This document shows positions 25,624 to 34,809 of a stretch of DNA of 64,000 nt, in pieces. Positions within the stretch are counted from its first letter, which is position 1, and each line of letters opens with the position of its first letter. A program made the position numbers and the translations under genes. The notes beneath the pieces were generated by a model that had not been told where the DNA came from, did not search any database, and saw only the letters and a list, made by a program, of their open reading frames with translations. Origin of the DNA: MTP4 sp052056915 (GTDB lineage: Archaea > Halobacteriota > Methanosarcinia > Methanosarcinales > Methanosarcinaceae); NCBI RefSeq assembly GCF_052056915.1, contig NZ_CP195119.1, forward strand, positions 2,542,001 to 2,606,000, written 5' to 3'.

Positions 25624-25643
25624 CACTTTACTTGCGTAAAGTG
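25624..25643. promoter_or_regulatory. Perfect 8-bp palindrome upstream of a TATA box
   Basis: cactttac and gtaaagtg flank a 4-base centre. The site lies about 20 bases upstream of the TATA box of the small membrane gene, where archaeal activators often bind. It could also act as the 3' hairpin of the protease gene that ends at 25742, but no T run follows it in that direction. Confidence 0.4.
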
Positions 25644-25741
25644 AAAAATCATGAATTTTTCAGCCACTTATGGGCTGTTTGCGCTTCACACACTCCCAAA
25701 CAAAGTAGTGTATAGGCAGCTTAATTATGGTGCATAGAACT

Positions 25742-26860
25742 TCAGCCCATAAATTTGAACGGAACCAGGGTAAAGCAGAGCATCCCCATAATAAAGGTTA
25801 TGACCCCTATCAGGATACGTTTTTTGTCAAGTTCCACTTTGTCGTGGAGGGGAGATGGATGTCCTGCGGCTGCAAAGAGCGAAAGGAATAGCGCCCAGAA
25901 GATCCAGATTAACCCGTCCTCCTTCAACCAGTAACTTACATAAAGCCCTGTGCTTAGAAGAACAAAGGGCATGGCTGTTGAGACGTAGGCTGCCTTTTTC
26001 CCGAGCATCGCCCTGAGCACGTGCCCGCCGTCGAGTTGCCCTGCGGGGAGCAGGTTCATGAGGGTTACGAACATCCCCACCCAGCCTGCAAAGGCCACAG
26101 GGTGCAGGCTATCTCCGGTTACGCCCAGAAGCTTCTGGATGATTATGAAAAGCGGGGGCAGGCCCAGGTCGAGCATCAGGACGTTTGGCAGTGGGTCTAC
26201 TCTGGGAACTTCCAGGGAGAGCCCTATGAAAGTAACCGCGATTGAGACCAGAAGCCCTACTATGGGTCCTGCTATCCCCACATCAAAGAGGGCCTTCCGG
26301 CTAGGGATGGGGCCCCTGTACTTAATGACCGCTCCCATTGTGCCGATGAAAGTTGGAAATGGAATAAAATAAGGAAGGGAAGTCCTCATCCCGTGGTACT
26401 TGGCTGCCACATAGTGTGCCATCTCATGGGAACCGAGCACGGCCATGATGGCAAGGGTGAAGGGAAGTCCTCGGATAAATTCCAGAGGTTCGTTTCCAAG
26501 GTCTACCCCGAACATCACGGCTCCTGAAATCATGGTGGTAAAAATCGTCGCAACAAGGAGGCCAAGGTTCACCCAGGGTTTTTCCCGGGCAGTCTTTTCA
26601 GGGGCGATAACCAGGACATGTTCCCCAAGTTCGTATTTCAGGGAAAACTCAAGCTTCCGCTGCTGGAGGGGGGGCCAGAGTTCCTGTGTAATGTGTTCAG
26701 CGTCGGTTTTCGGGGTCCCGTAGAAATAGAGGGCTTCTCCTGAATTCTGGATCTCGTATACTTCAAAGACCCTGATAATGAAAGGGTATATGCGTGAAAC
26801 TATTTCTTCGGCGTCGAAATTTTGCTTGTGCTTCCGGCGGTTTTTATCTGCCTGGTTCAT
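25742..26860 (-). CDS. Site-2 protease family membrane metalloprotease (M50)
   Basis: A 372-residue intramembrane zinc protease. The zinc motif HEMAH is at residues 145-149 inside a membrane span. The third ligand lies in NLLPAGQLDGGH, with Asp277. The first ~95 residues form a soluble domain, after which about seven hydrophobic segments follow. The YHGMRTSLPYFIPFP and GIAGPIVGLLVS segments are standard for this archaeal and plant EGY-like branch. Such enzymes cut membrane-bound regulators or clear signal peptides. No substrate is suggested by its neighbours, which belong to isoprenoid synthesis and an unrelated small membrane protein. Confidence 0.88.
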   Translation of the reverse strand: MNQADKNRRKHKQNFDAEEIVSRIYPFIIRVFEVYEIQNSGEALYFYGTPKTDAEHITQELWPPLQQRKLEFSLKYELGEHVLVIAPEKTAREKPWVNLGLLVATIFTTMISGAVMFGVDLGNEPLEFIRGLPFTLAIMAVLGSHEMAHYVAAKYHGMRTSLPYFIPFPTFIGTMGAVIKYRGPIPSRKALFDVGIAGPIVGLLVSIAVTFIGLSLEVPRVDPLPNVLMLDLGLPPLFIIIQKLLGVTGDSLHPVAFAGWVGMFVTLMNLLPAGQLDGGHVLRAMLGKKAAYVSTAMPFVLLSTGLYVSYWLKEDGLIWIFWALFLSLFAAAGHPSPLHDKVELDKKRILIGVITFIMGMLCFTLVPFKFMG

Positions 26861-26960
26861 TGTGAGTCTCTTATATGTAAGTTTGAAGCTTTTTTCTGGT
26901 TTGCTGGTTTCAAGCTTGAATATAATGCTTCATTTGACTTTAATTTTCAGTTTGAACTTT

Positions 26961-27371
26961 TTATTCAAGGGTTTCCACACACCCGTTGCTCCCATTCACG
27001 CGGACCACGTCCCCATCTTTTAAGACTTCGTAGGGGTCCTTTTCCAGCATGTCCACAAGAGGGATTTCCGAAATTATTGCGCCCACGGCTACAATGGGTT
27101 CGGTTTCGAGGTTGATGATCGCAACAGGGGCAGCCCCGTTTTTCTTTAGCTGGTACATTACGTATGAACCCACGGTTGAACCTTTCCCGTGGGGGAAGAC
27201 AAGGACTTTTCCCCTTATGGATTTTCCTTCAAGGGCGTGACCTTCTTCAACAACAATCCCTGTCTGAGGGTCCACACTGCCCAGGAAAGATATCGGATCC
27301 CTGGAAAGCAGCACTTCTCCTTCCGCAGAGCCCCGGGCAATCGTCCGGCCGTTCAGTTTAATGGGAACCAC
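26961..27371 (-). CDS. Phosphomevalonate dehydratase small subunit (AcnX swivel, DUF126)
   Basis: Small subunit of the aconitase-X-type enzyme that, in archaea, dehydrates mevalonate 5-phosphate to trans-anhydromevalonate 5-phosphate. About 136 residues with the swivelling domain: LNGRTIARGSAEGEVLLS, HALEGKSIRGKVLVFPHGKGSTVGSYV, and IISEIPLVDML. The GKGSTVGSY loop is the substrate-binding signature. The GTG at 27371 is chosen because the family starts with a strand like VVPIKLNGR. The gene overlaps the large-subunit end by 14 bases, so coupled translation is likely. The frame continues upstream as a Lys/Arg-rich run that is only a shadow of the large-subunit tail. Confidence 0.88.
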   Translation of the reverse strand: MVPIKLNGRTIARGSAEGEVLLSRDPISFLGSVDPQTGIVVEEGHALEGKSIRGKVLVFPHGKGSTVGSYVMYQLKKNGAAPVAIINLETEPIVAVGAIISEIPLVDMLEKDPYEVLKDGDVVRVNGSNGCVETLE

Positions 27372-28623
27372 CTTCCTTTTTCTCTTTCTCAGGCCTTTTA
27401 TTTTCCCATTTTTCCTCTTCCATTTCCTTTTTCTCTTTTCTCTCCTTTCCTCCAAGAGCTTCTTCTATGCAGGCTTCCATGCTCCCGAAAACCGTTTCAG
27501 CCCCGCACATCCCCGGCACGTAAGCAAAGGCTTTCCCTGAGTTTACCATGACGCAGGAATACCTGTTGGTTGCGGGGGAGACCACCATGCATGTGTCGCA
27601 GACCACTTTTGCCCCGCTCTTTTCAATGGTTTCCATGTATTCGGGGAAGCGGTTTGCAAGTTCCCTGGAAGTAAAGACCCAGATCTCTTTTGAAACGGTT
27701 TTTCCTTTCAAAAGTCCAGCTGCTTCTTTGAGTTCTGCGGCCGAGCAGTGAGGGCAGCCGACTGTGATAAGTTCTGGTTCCCTCCCGGCACCACAGTGCC
27801 TCTCGTAAACTTCGTCAAGCTGGCTTTTTTCGATTATGATTTTTTCCTCCGGGGGTTCGAAGTCCTGCCTGCAGGCATCGGGGGTAACTCCTTCCACGTG
27901 GTAAAGAGCAACTGCCCCCGACGCTGCCATTGCCGCTCCGAGGGCTTTTAGTTCGTCCGTTTTCGGGGTATTTTGCAGGTGCAGGAGGGGAACCCTGCTC
28001 CCCACGAGTTTTCCGGCCACATAGCCCAGTGCTCCGTAATCGGACCTATTCAGGGAACATTCCACTGTAATCGAAACTGTCGGAACCCTGTTCTCGTCCA
28101 GGTGGAACCCGTAGTTTGCGGTCTTTCCGAGGAGAGCCGCCGAAAGGGCTGAGGGTCCCCCTTCCCGGTTAGTCCGCGCTCCGAGCACGGAGTTTGCATA
28201 TGAAACAGCCGAAGATTCGCTCCAGGCCAGGTGGTCACCGTAGCTTACCGAGAAGCCTTCGAGGGTATAGGGGGTGCAGGTACACTCACAGCTGACCCCG
28301 AGTTTTTTGTAAGCCTTAACGATTTCCTTTTGTTTTTCCGCAAAGTCAGGGGAGATGTCGAGTCTGTCCCACCTTTCCAGGTCCATTCCGGCAGGGTTCA
28401 GGATTGAGGGGACTTTCACTTTTCCTTCAAGGTCCGAAATCCATTCCAGCCCGGCGTCCCCTATGGTCTTGTAGGAAACTCCGGCTATCTGGGCGCTCTT
28501 GATGGGAATCAGCCTGTCCGCGCCGTAGATATCTCCCAGGGCTGTCAGGATTTCCAGGGCTTTTCTCAGGGTCTCCCCGGCTTCTCCATTAAGGATCCGT
28601 TCTTCTTCTTTCGTAAGGTGCAT
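27358..28623 (-). CDS. Phosphomevalonate dehydratase large subunit (AcnX catalytic, DUF521)
   Basis: Catalytic subunit of the archaeal mevalonate-5-phosphate dehydratase, an aconitase-X protein with an Fe-S cluster. It is 421 residues. Features are MHLTKEEERILNGEAGE, IKSAQIAGVSYKTIGDAG, VSCECTCTPY near residue 107, GCPHCSAAEL near 284, and CDTCMVVSPATN near 343. These contain the cysteines expected for the cluster. The last ~30 residues are a very charged Lys/Glu run with no counterpart in the core. It sits between the UbiD-like gene (40 bases upstream) and the small subunit (overlapping), giving a three-gene operon. Confidence 0.9.
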   Translation of the reverse strand: MHLTKEEERILNGEAGETLRKALEILTALGDIYGADRLIPIKSAQIAGVSYKTIGDAGLEWISDLEGKVKVPSILNPAGMDLERWDRLDISPDFAEKQKEIVKAYKKLGVSCECTCTPYTLEGFSVSYGDHLAWSESSAVSYANSVLGARTNREGGPSALSAALLGKTANYGFHLDENRVPTVSITVECSLNRSDYGALGYVAGKLVGSRVPLLHLQNTPKTDELKALGAAMAASGAVALYHVEGVTPDACRQDFEPPEEKIIIEKSQLDEVYERHCGAGREPELITVGCPHCSAAELKEAAGLLKGKTVSKEIWVFTSRELANRFPEYMETIEKSGAKVVCDTCMVVSPATNRYSCVMVNSGKAFAYVPGMCGAETVFGSMEACIEEALGGKERKEKKEMEEEKWENKRPEKEKKEGGSH

Positions 28624-28662
28624 GGAAATTCACTTATCTGTGATCTGTATACTTTTTTTGAA

Positions 28663-29931
28663 TTATTCTCCGGGGATCACTGCCCTTTCGAAATTCTCTT
28701 TTTCAACCAGGACCTTCGTGGCGTCGATCCCTACTTTGGTGGTAGTCCCGTCCGGGGCTCCCCGTGGGTCCAGGGAACTGCCGCGGACGTTGGGGATGGT
28801 CAGGATGTCAATGTCTCCTTTGACCCGCGTGGCTACTGCGAATTCCACATCGTTCGGGTCAAAGATGTTGATGTCCTCGTCTACCACGACTACGTGCTTG
28901 AGGCTGGTGTGGGCGGCAAAGGCAGCCATGATGGCATTTTTCCCGTCGCCTTCGGTCTGCTTTTCGATCTGCACCACGGCATGGAGGTAGCAGCAGCCTC
29001 CTTCGGTAAGCACCACGTTTTTGACAGTGGTTACTTCTCCTACTGCCCTGTAAATCCGGGGTTCATAGGGCACACCCATCATAAGAAGGTGTTCCGGCCC
29101 TGCGGGGAGGATCCCATGGTAGACGGGGTCTTTCCTGTGGATGACTCGAGTGATGCGGATTACCGGCTCCTTCCGGACAAGGTCGTAGGTCCCGGTGATG
29201 TCCACGAAGGGGCCTTCGTCTACCCTTTCCACAGGGTCGATGTAGCCTTCGAGCACGATTTCGGAGTGAGGAACCTTTACCCCGTTTTCGCATTCAAATA
29301 GTTCTACGGCCTCTCCTTTCAGAGCCGAGGCGTACTCAAACTCCTTTCCAACGGGCACCCTTGTGGATGTAGCGTAAATGATTGCAGGGTCACAGCCAAG
29401 CACGATTGCAACAGGCAGGGGTTCACCTTTTTCCGCGGCTTTCTTATGCAGGAGATAGGTATGCCTTGGTGGGACAAGACGGGCTGCGAGTTTGTCTTTT
29501 CCTGCCAGCATGAGCCGGTGGATAGAAGCGTTCATGCTGCCTTCATATTCGGAAACAACTATTCCTGCTGTGATGTAAGGGGCACCGTCTTTTTCAAAAT
29601 GGGTGAGAATGGGAAGTTTTGTCAGGTCCACTTCCTCTTCCACAACTTCAAGGGTAGGGGAGTCTGATACGAGTTTAACCTCTCCTTTGGGGGATACTTC
29701 CGAAAGTTTCCGGATGATCTCTTCTTTAGGTACCCCCAGCATGGAAGCCAGTTCTTCTCTTGATCCCAGGAGGTTCATAATGACTTTCGAGCCTGAAATG
29801 TCGTGGAAAAGAATGGGGGCTTTTGTTTGCTTTGCAATTCTCGAAGCTTCAAATTCGGGAGAAACGGGATGTTGAATTTCTACCAGTTTTCCGCTCGTTT
29901 TCAACTGGTCAATGAAATCTCTAAAAATCAT
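28663..29931 (-). CDS. UbiD-family anhydromevalonate phosphate decarboxylase
   Basis: A prenylated-FMN-dependent decarboxylase of 422 residues. It carries the UbiD signatures: LPILTHFEKDGAPYITAGIV, MLAGKDKLAARLVPPRHTYL, PVAIVLGCDPA near residue 173, and VPHSEIVLEGYIDP near 228, which includes the catalytic Glu pair region (SEIVLEG). In archaea a UbiD homologue decarboxylates trans-anhydromevalonate 5-phosphate to isopentenyl phosphate. The operon with both AcnX subunits assigns that role here more firmly than sequence alone. A UbiX gene to make the flavin is not in this window. A short leader with no ribosome site precedes the ATG. Confidence 0.88.
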   Translation of the reverse strand: MIFRDFIDQLKTSGKLVEIQHPVSPEFEASRIAKQTKAPILFHDISGSKVIMNLLGSREELASMLGVPKEEIIRKLSEVSPKGEVKLVSDSPTLEVVEEEVDLTKLPILTHFEKDGAPYITAGIVVSEYEGSMNASIHRLMLAGKDKLAARLVPPRHTYLLHKKAAEKGEPLPVAIVLGCDPAIIYATSTRVPVGKEFEYASALKGEAVELFECENGVKVPHSEIVLEGYIDPVERVDEGPFVDITGTYDLVRKEPVIRITRVIHRKDPVYHGILPAGPEHLLMMGVPYEPRIYRAVGEVTTVKNVVLTEGGCCYLHAVVQIEKQTEGDGKNAIMAAFAAHTSLKHVVVVDEDINIFDPNDVEFAVATRVKGDIDILTIPNVRGSSLDPRGAPDGTTTKVGIDATKVLVEKENFERAVIPGE

Positions 29932-30306
29932 GGGTATCTGGCTATCAAAAAGCTGTTAGATGATAAAAAGATTATCCGGCTTTTACATTTTTGGGGCACA
30001 TAGAATATGTGGGAGCCAGATAGATAGATAGATACCTTTCAGCTACGTATAGGACACGAGCTGGATCTGATGGTTGCGGAACTTGAAAAGGAGCCGGGTA
30101 GATGATACCTTTCAGCTACGTATGGAACCGGGGGTAGGTAGACCGGGAAAAGTTATGTTTACTGGAAAGCAGAAAAAGGCCTTTTTAAATTAAGATCCGA
30201 AACAAGGGCACAGTCAGATCAGAAAAAAGGTGTAAATAAGCATGAGCAGGGATTTTTTTCTCCCTGCGCCACGGAATTTATCTGTGATTTTTGTTTGTGA
30301 TTTGCT
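29932..30306. repeat. Intergenic region with a duplicated ~35-bp element
   Basis: These 375 bases carry no gene. The 20-base string at 30031-30050 recurs exactly at 30104-30123, and similarity spreads left (gagccagatag / gagccgggtag) and a little right (agga / ggaa). Four gata units precede the first copy. The spacing is 73 bases, so both copies would lie on the same face of the helix. No protein or RNA gene is evident. Confidence 0.65.
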
Positions 30307-31374
30307 TCAAAGCTCGTCCAGCATAAAGGCGCGGGGCCTGATAATTCTCTTCTTGGAATACTGATCAAAGCAGTGAGCGATCCAGCCTGAAACCCTGCCG
30401 ATGGCAAAAATCGAGGTTGCAAGGTGTGGGGGGATTTCCAGGTACTTGTATATAACTCCCGAATAGAAGTCAACGTTCGGGTAGATGGGTTTTCCTTTCT
30501 TTTCTACGAGTTCGCGAAGGACCGTTTTTTCAAGCTCTTCTGCAGTCTCGTACCATATCATGTCCCCATTTGTTTCTGCCAGTTGCTTTGCAAGTTCCTT
30601 GAAAAGTATACCCCTGGGGTCATAGGTTTTGTAGACCCTATGCCCGAAGCCCATTATTTTTTCTTTATTTTCAATCTTCTTGAGGACGAATTCCTCTGCG
30701 TTTTCAGGGCTGGAAACTTCCTCAAGCATATCCATGACTTTCAGCCTGGCCCCTCCGTGCAGTGGGCCCTTGAGAGTGCAGAGCCCGGAAACAATTGCAG
30801 AGTAAAGGTCCGAGCAGGTGGATGCCGTGATTCTTGAAGAAAATGTGGAAGCGTTAAGCTCGTGCTCCGCACTGAGGATAAAGTCCTTTTCCATAACTTC
30901 AGCTTCCAGCTCTGTAGGCTGACTACCCCTGAGCATGTAAAGGAAATTTGCTCCGTGGGAAAGTGCCGGGTCCGGAGATATCGGGTCTTTCCCGTTTGAT
31001 ATCCTGTGATATGCTGCAACTATGGTCGGGATCCCGGATATTAAACGTATGGCTTTTTTTGTATTCCCTTCCAGGGACTCGTCTTCCAGATCCGGATCAA
31101 ATTGCGACATATAAGAAACTATGGTCCGCAGTGCTTCCATCGAATCGATATTGAGGTTGCACATGCGAATTATATCAATTACCCCCTTTTCTATTTCCCG
31201 CTCCCCCCTCAGGCGGGCTGAAAAATCGGCAAGCTCCTCTTCATTGGGGAGTTCGCCCTGGATAAGCAGATAGGAAACGGCATCGTAGGGTAGACCAACT
31301 AACTTGTTGATGTCTATTTCCCTGTATTTCAGAATGCCCTCCAACCCGTCTATGAAACATATGCTCTTACTCAT
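30307..31374 (-). CDS. Citrate synthase paralogue 2
   Basis: Condenses acetyl-CoA and oxaloacetate to citrate in the oxidative branch toward glutamate. About 355 residues. Catalytic elements are present: SAEHELNAS, PLHGGA, the citrate-binding GFGHRVYK and YPNVDFYSG with the aspartate. The start at 31374 (MSKSICFIDGLEG) has TGAGGT 6 bases upstream. Compared with the paralogue at 34810-35931 it lacks about 15 N-terminal residues (LENVVVLETGVSS), the strand that packs at the dimer interface in Si-type synthases. It lies on the other side of the aconitase gene, separated by a 500-base AT-rich stretch. A 2-methylcitrate synthase activity cannot be excluded. Confidence 0.85.
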   Translation of the reverse strand: MSKSICFIDGLEGILKYREIDINKLVGLPYDAVSYLLIQGELPNEEELADFSARLRGEREIEKGVIDIIRMCNLNIDSMEALRTIVSYMSQFDPDLEDESLEGNTKKAIRLISGIPTIVAAYHRISNGKDPISPDPALSHGANFLYMLRGSQPTELEAEVMEKDFILSAEHELNASTFSSRITASTCSDLYSAIVSGLCTLKGPLHGGARLKVMDMLEEVSSPENAEEFVLKKIENKEKIMGFGHRVYKTYDPRGILFKELAKQLAETNGDMIWYETAEELEKTVLRELVEKKGKPIYPNVDFYSGVIYKYLEIPPHLATSIFAIGRVSGWIAHCFDQYSKKRIIRPRAFMLDEL

Positions 31375-31907
31375 TTTATACCTCACAGTTTGCCTAGAGT
31401 ATTCCAAAAAATTTTACAACTGGGGAATCCTCTGCTTATACGCAAAAAGCGTATGGGGAAAGGACCTCTCTCATCAAGGCCCAAAAATTAGGATAATAAT
31501 GCACTTCTATTATTGACGAATAAGTATATTAAATTTGTTGAATACTGCGCTCAACTATATAACTAAAATCTTTGTGTTGGCCCTCTTTCTTTTGGTTGTC
31601 CGGGTTTTTGCTTCCTAAATGAAAGGGGATTTACCCTGAGATCTTTCATGAGACTTTCGGTTTTTCGGTCTACGTTTTTAAAGAAAAAAGTTAACTCAAT
31701 AAAATTACGATAAATTACGATAAATTATAATAAATTACTATTAATTATTAATTACTATAAATTAATACAAAAAATGTTTATATTATCTCAACCGGGATAT
31801 ATATTGGGATTACTTGATTACATATTTTCACTACACATCCTTAAATTCACAAATATTGATTTATAAATTGGTAAAAGTGGATAATCCGAAGATTTCCACT
31901 TCTGCGT
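31375..31907. promoter_or_regulatory. AT-rich gene-free region upstream of citrate synthase 2
   Basis: These 533 bases separate the aconitase stop from citrate synthase 2. Around 31695-31775 an 11-base AT theme (aaattacgata) is repeated with drift. TATA-like strings abound, so individual promoters cannot be picked. The length suggests that citrate synthase 2 has a promoter of its own. Confidence 0.4.
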
Positions 31908-34712
31908 TTACTTTTTGGTCACCATATCTCTCAGGAACTTATGCAAAATCCCTCCGTTTCTGTAATATTCCAGCTCCACGATCGAATCCAGCCTCACAAT
32001 TACCTTGAAGTCGGTTTCTCCTCCTCTCTCGTCCCTTACTCTTACGGTAAGTTCCCCTCCGGGCTCCATGTTTCCTATACCCAGGATATCGTATGTCTCC
32101 CTGCCCATGAGCCCGAAACTGTCTGCGTTCTCGCCTTCTTTGAACTGAAGGGGAAGAACTCCCATGCCCACCAGGTTGCTCCGGTGAATGCGCTCGTAAG
32201 ACTCCGCAAGCACGGCTTTTACCCCCAGGAGGAAAGTGCCTTTGGCGGCCCAGTCCCGCGAACTGCCTGTCCCGTATTCCCTGCCCGCGATTACAATAAG
32301 GGGGACCCTGTTCTCCGCATACAGCATTGCGGCATCGTAGATTGTCATCTCCTCGGGCAGTTCCGGCGGGACAGTCTCTTCGTGGAGGTGATAGTCAGTC
32401 CAGCCTCCTTCCCTGTCCACCAGCCTGTTCCTGAGCCGTATGTTCCCGAAAGTCCCGCGCATCATCACCTCGTGGTTGCCCCTGCGGGAGCCGTAGGAAT
32501 TGAAGTCCGCAGAGTCGACCCCCCAGGAAAGCAGGTACTTGCCCGCAGGCCCTTCTTCCGGAATTGCACCTGCCGGGGAAATGTGGTCTGTGGTGATGCT
32601 GTCCCCGAAAAGGCCCAAGACCCTTGCGTCCCTGATGTCCCCGGGCACCTGAGGGGTCAGGGGGAAGTCCATGAAATAAGGCGGCTCCTGGATGTAGGTT
32701 GATTTCTCGTTCCAGGCATAAAGGGTGCCTTCCGGTACGTCCAGTTCTTTCCAGAGTTCGGTGCCCTCCATGACTCCTGAATACTCTTTTTCGAACATTG
32801 CCGGTTTAATCGTATGCTTTATGACCTCTCTTATCTCCTCTTCTCCAGGCCAGATGTCCTTGAGGTAGACTGGCTGTCCGTTTGGGTCATACGCCAGAGG
32901 TTCGGTTTCCAGGTTGATGTTCACAGTTCCAGCTATTGCATAGGCAAGCACCAGAGGGGGGGAAGCCAGGTAATTGGCTTTGATAAGGGGATTGATCCTG
33001 CCTTCAAAGTTCCTGTTCCCACTGAGGACTGCCGCTACGGTCAGGTCCTTTTCTTCAACTTCCTTTGCAATGTATTCGGGCAGAGGGCCGCTGTTTCCTA
33101 TGCAGGTCGTGCAGCCGTAGCCCACCTGGTGGAAACCGAGGGCTTCCAGGTAAGGTAGGAGTCCGGCTGCTCCCAGGTATTCCGTGACTACCCTGGACCC
33201 GGGGGAGAGGCTTGTTTTGACATAGGGTTTTACGTTCAGGCCCCTCTCCACGGCTTTTTTTGCGAGCAGTCCGGCTCCTATGAGGACCGAGGGGTTCGAG
33301 GTGTTAGTGCAGGAAGTAATGGCTGCAATAACCACGGAGCCGTGAGTGACTTTGAGTTCCTTCTTTGCATACCTCTCATAATCTGCCCTGTCGTGCCTGA
33401 CTTTCTCTCCCTCCAGCCGGTCCCCGCCTTCCCCGCTCCAGCGCTGGTACGCAGAGTCCCGGGTAAGCTCAATCCCGGCTTCTTTCTTCCGGGCAAAAGC
33501 CTTCCGCATGGTCTCGTGGAAATTATCGGGCATCTCGCCGAGGAAGATCCTGTCCTGCGGTCTTTTTGGACCTGCAAGGCAGGGCTTGATCGTGCTCATG
33601 TCCAGTTCCAGGTTGCTGCTGAAGACGGGTTCGGGTTTGTGGATCGAGTAGAGAAGGTCCTGGGCTTCAAGGTATTTTTGCACAAGGTCTAGCTGTTCTT
33701 CGCTTCTGCCGGTCCTCCGGAGGTAGTCCAGGGTTTCGGCATCCGGGGGGAAGATCCCCAGGGTTGCCCCGTATTCGGGGGCCATGTTGGAAAGCGTTGC
33801 CCTATCCGGAAGACTGAGTGAACTCAGGCCGGGCCCGTAAAATTCCACGAATTTGCCCACAACCCCGTGTTCCCTGAGCAGTTTGGTTACGGTCAGGACA
33901 AGGTCGGTTGCCGTGACCCCGGGTTCCAGTTTTCCGTAGAGCTTGAAACCCACCACTTCCGGGACTTGCATGTAATAGGGCTGCCCGAGCATCACGGCTT
34001 CGGCTTCTATGCCTCCCACACCCCATCCAAGTACCCCTATCCCGTTGATCATTGTGGTGTGGGAATCGGTCCCAACCAGGGTGTCCGGGAATGCGAAAAG
34101 CTCCCCCTCCTTTTCTTTCAGGTGCACCAGGGGAGCCAGGTACTCGAGGTTCACCTGATGGATGATCCCTCTTCCCGGGGGGACCACCCTGAAGTTATCA
34201 AAGGCTTCCTGGGCCCAGCGCAGGACCGAATACCGTTCCCTGTTGCGCTCAAACTCCTTTTCTTCGTTTTCTTTCAGGGAGTATGCCGTCCCGTAGTAAT
34301 CCACCTGCACGGAGTGGTCAATGACAAGGTCTGCAGGGATAACCGGGTTTATCTCCCCCGGATTGCCTCCCAGGCGCTGCGTGGCCGAGCGGAGTGCTGC
34401 AAGGTCCACCACGGCAGGGACGCCTGTAAAATCCTGTAAGACAACCCTGGAAGGGATGAAAGGGATATCTCTTCTCTGAATGTTTTCTGGGTCCCAGCGG
34501 GCCAGGGCTTCCACGTCTTCTATTGTTATAACGTGCCTGTCAGTGTCCGCATGCCGCAGCAGGGATTCCAGCAAAATCCTGATTGAATAGGGGAGCAGGG
34601 AAATCTCTTCGAAATCCTGTTCTTCCAGTTTGTTCAGGCGGTAAATCGTCGCTTCTCCGGAAGCAGTCTCAATACTGTCTCGTACACCAAAGGGATCCGG
34701 ACCTTCTCTCAT
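31908..34712 (-). CDS. acnA: Aconitate hydratase, AcnA/IRP type
   Basis: Isomerises citrate to isocitrate. The 934-residue length is that of the bacterial AcnA/iron-regulatory-protein group rather than the shorter archaeal LeuC-type. Cluster cysteines are in SCTNTSNPS (about residue 468) and YGCTTCIGN (about 533-536). Other landmarks are VGTDSHTTMINGIGVLGWGVGG and a swivel domain with GREYGTGSSRDWAAKG near residue 815. It sits between two citrate synthase genes: 98 bases downstream of citrate synthase 1, which fits one transcript. A gene of this length class in a methanogen suggests an old transfer from bacteria; that is inference. Confidence 0.93.
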   Translation of the reverse strand: MREGPDPFGVRDSIETASGEATIYRLNKLEEQDFEEISLLPYSIRILLESLLRHADTDRHVITIEDVEALARWDPENIQRRDIPFIPSRVVLQDFTGVPAVVDLAALRSATQRLGGNPGEINPVIPADLVIDHSVQVDYYGTAYSLKENEEKEFERNRERYSVLRWAQEAFDNFRVVPPGRGIIHQVNLEYLAPLVHLKEKEGELFAFPDTLVGTDSHTTMINGIGVLGWGVGGIEAEAVMLGQPYYMQVPEVVGFKLYGKLEPGVTATDLVLTVTKLLREHGVVGKFVEFYGPGLSSLSLPDRATLSNMAPEYGATLGIFPPDAETLDYLRRTGRSEEQLDLVQKYLEAQDLLYSIHKPEPVFSSNLELDMSTIKPCLAGPKRPQDRIFLGEMPDNFHETMRKAFARKKEAGIELTRDSAYQRWSGEGGDRLEGEKVRHDRADYERYAKKELKVTHGSVVIAAITSCTNTSNPSVLIGAGLLAKKAVERGLNVKPYVKTSLSPGSRVVTEYLGAAGLLPYLEALGFHQVGYGCTTCIGNSGPLPEYIAKEVEEKDLTVAAVLSGNRNFEGRINPLIKANYLASPPLVLAYAIAGTVNINLETEPLAYDPNGQPVYLKDIWPGEEEIREVIKHTIKPAMFEKEYSGVMEGTELWKELDVPEGTLYAWNEKSTYIQEPPYFMDFPLTPQVPGDIRDARVLGLFGDSITTDHISPAGAIPEEGPAGKYLLSWGVDSADFNSYGSRRGNHEVMMRGTFGNIRLRNRLVDREGGWTDYHLHEETVPPELPEEMTIYDAAMLYAENRVPLIVIAGREYGTGSSRDWAAKGTFLLGVKAVLAESYERIHRSNLVGMGVLPLQFKEGENADSFGLMGRETYDILGIGNMEPGGELTVRVRDERGGETDFKVIVRLDSIVELEYYRNGGILHKFLRDMVTKK

Positions 34713-34809
34713 TTCTTTTCCTCCAGCAAAAGTGTAAACTTGAAGTAAAATGAACTTAAAAAATGTTAACTTTTGTGTTTATTTTCTTGCGAAGTGCGGC
34801 CTGGCGAGT

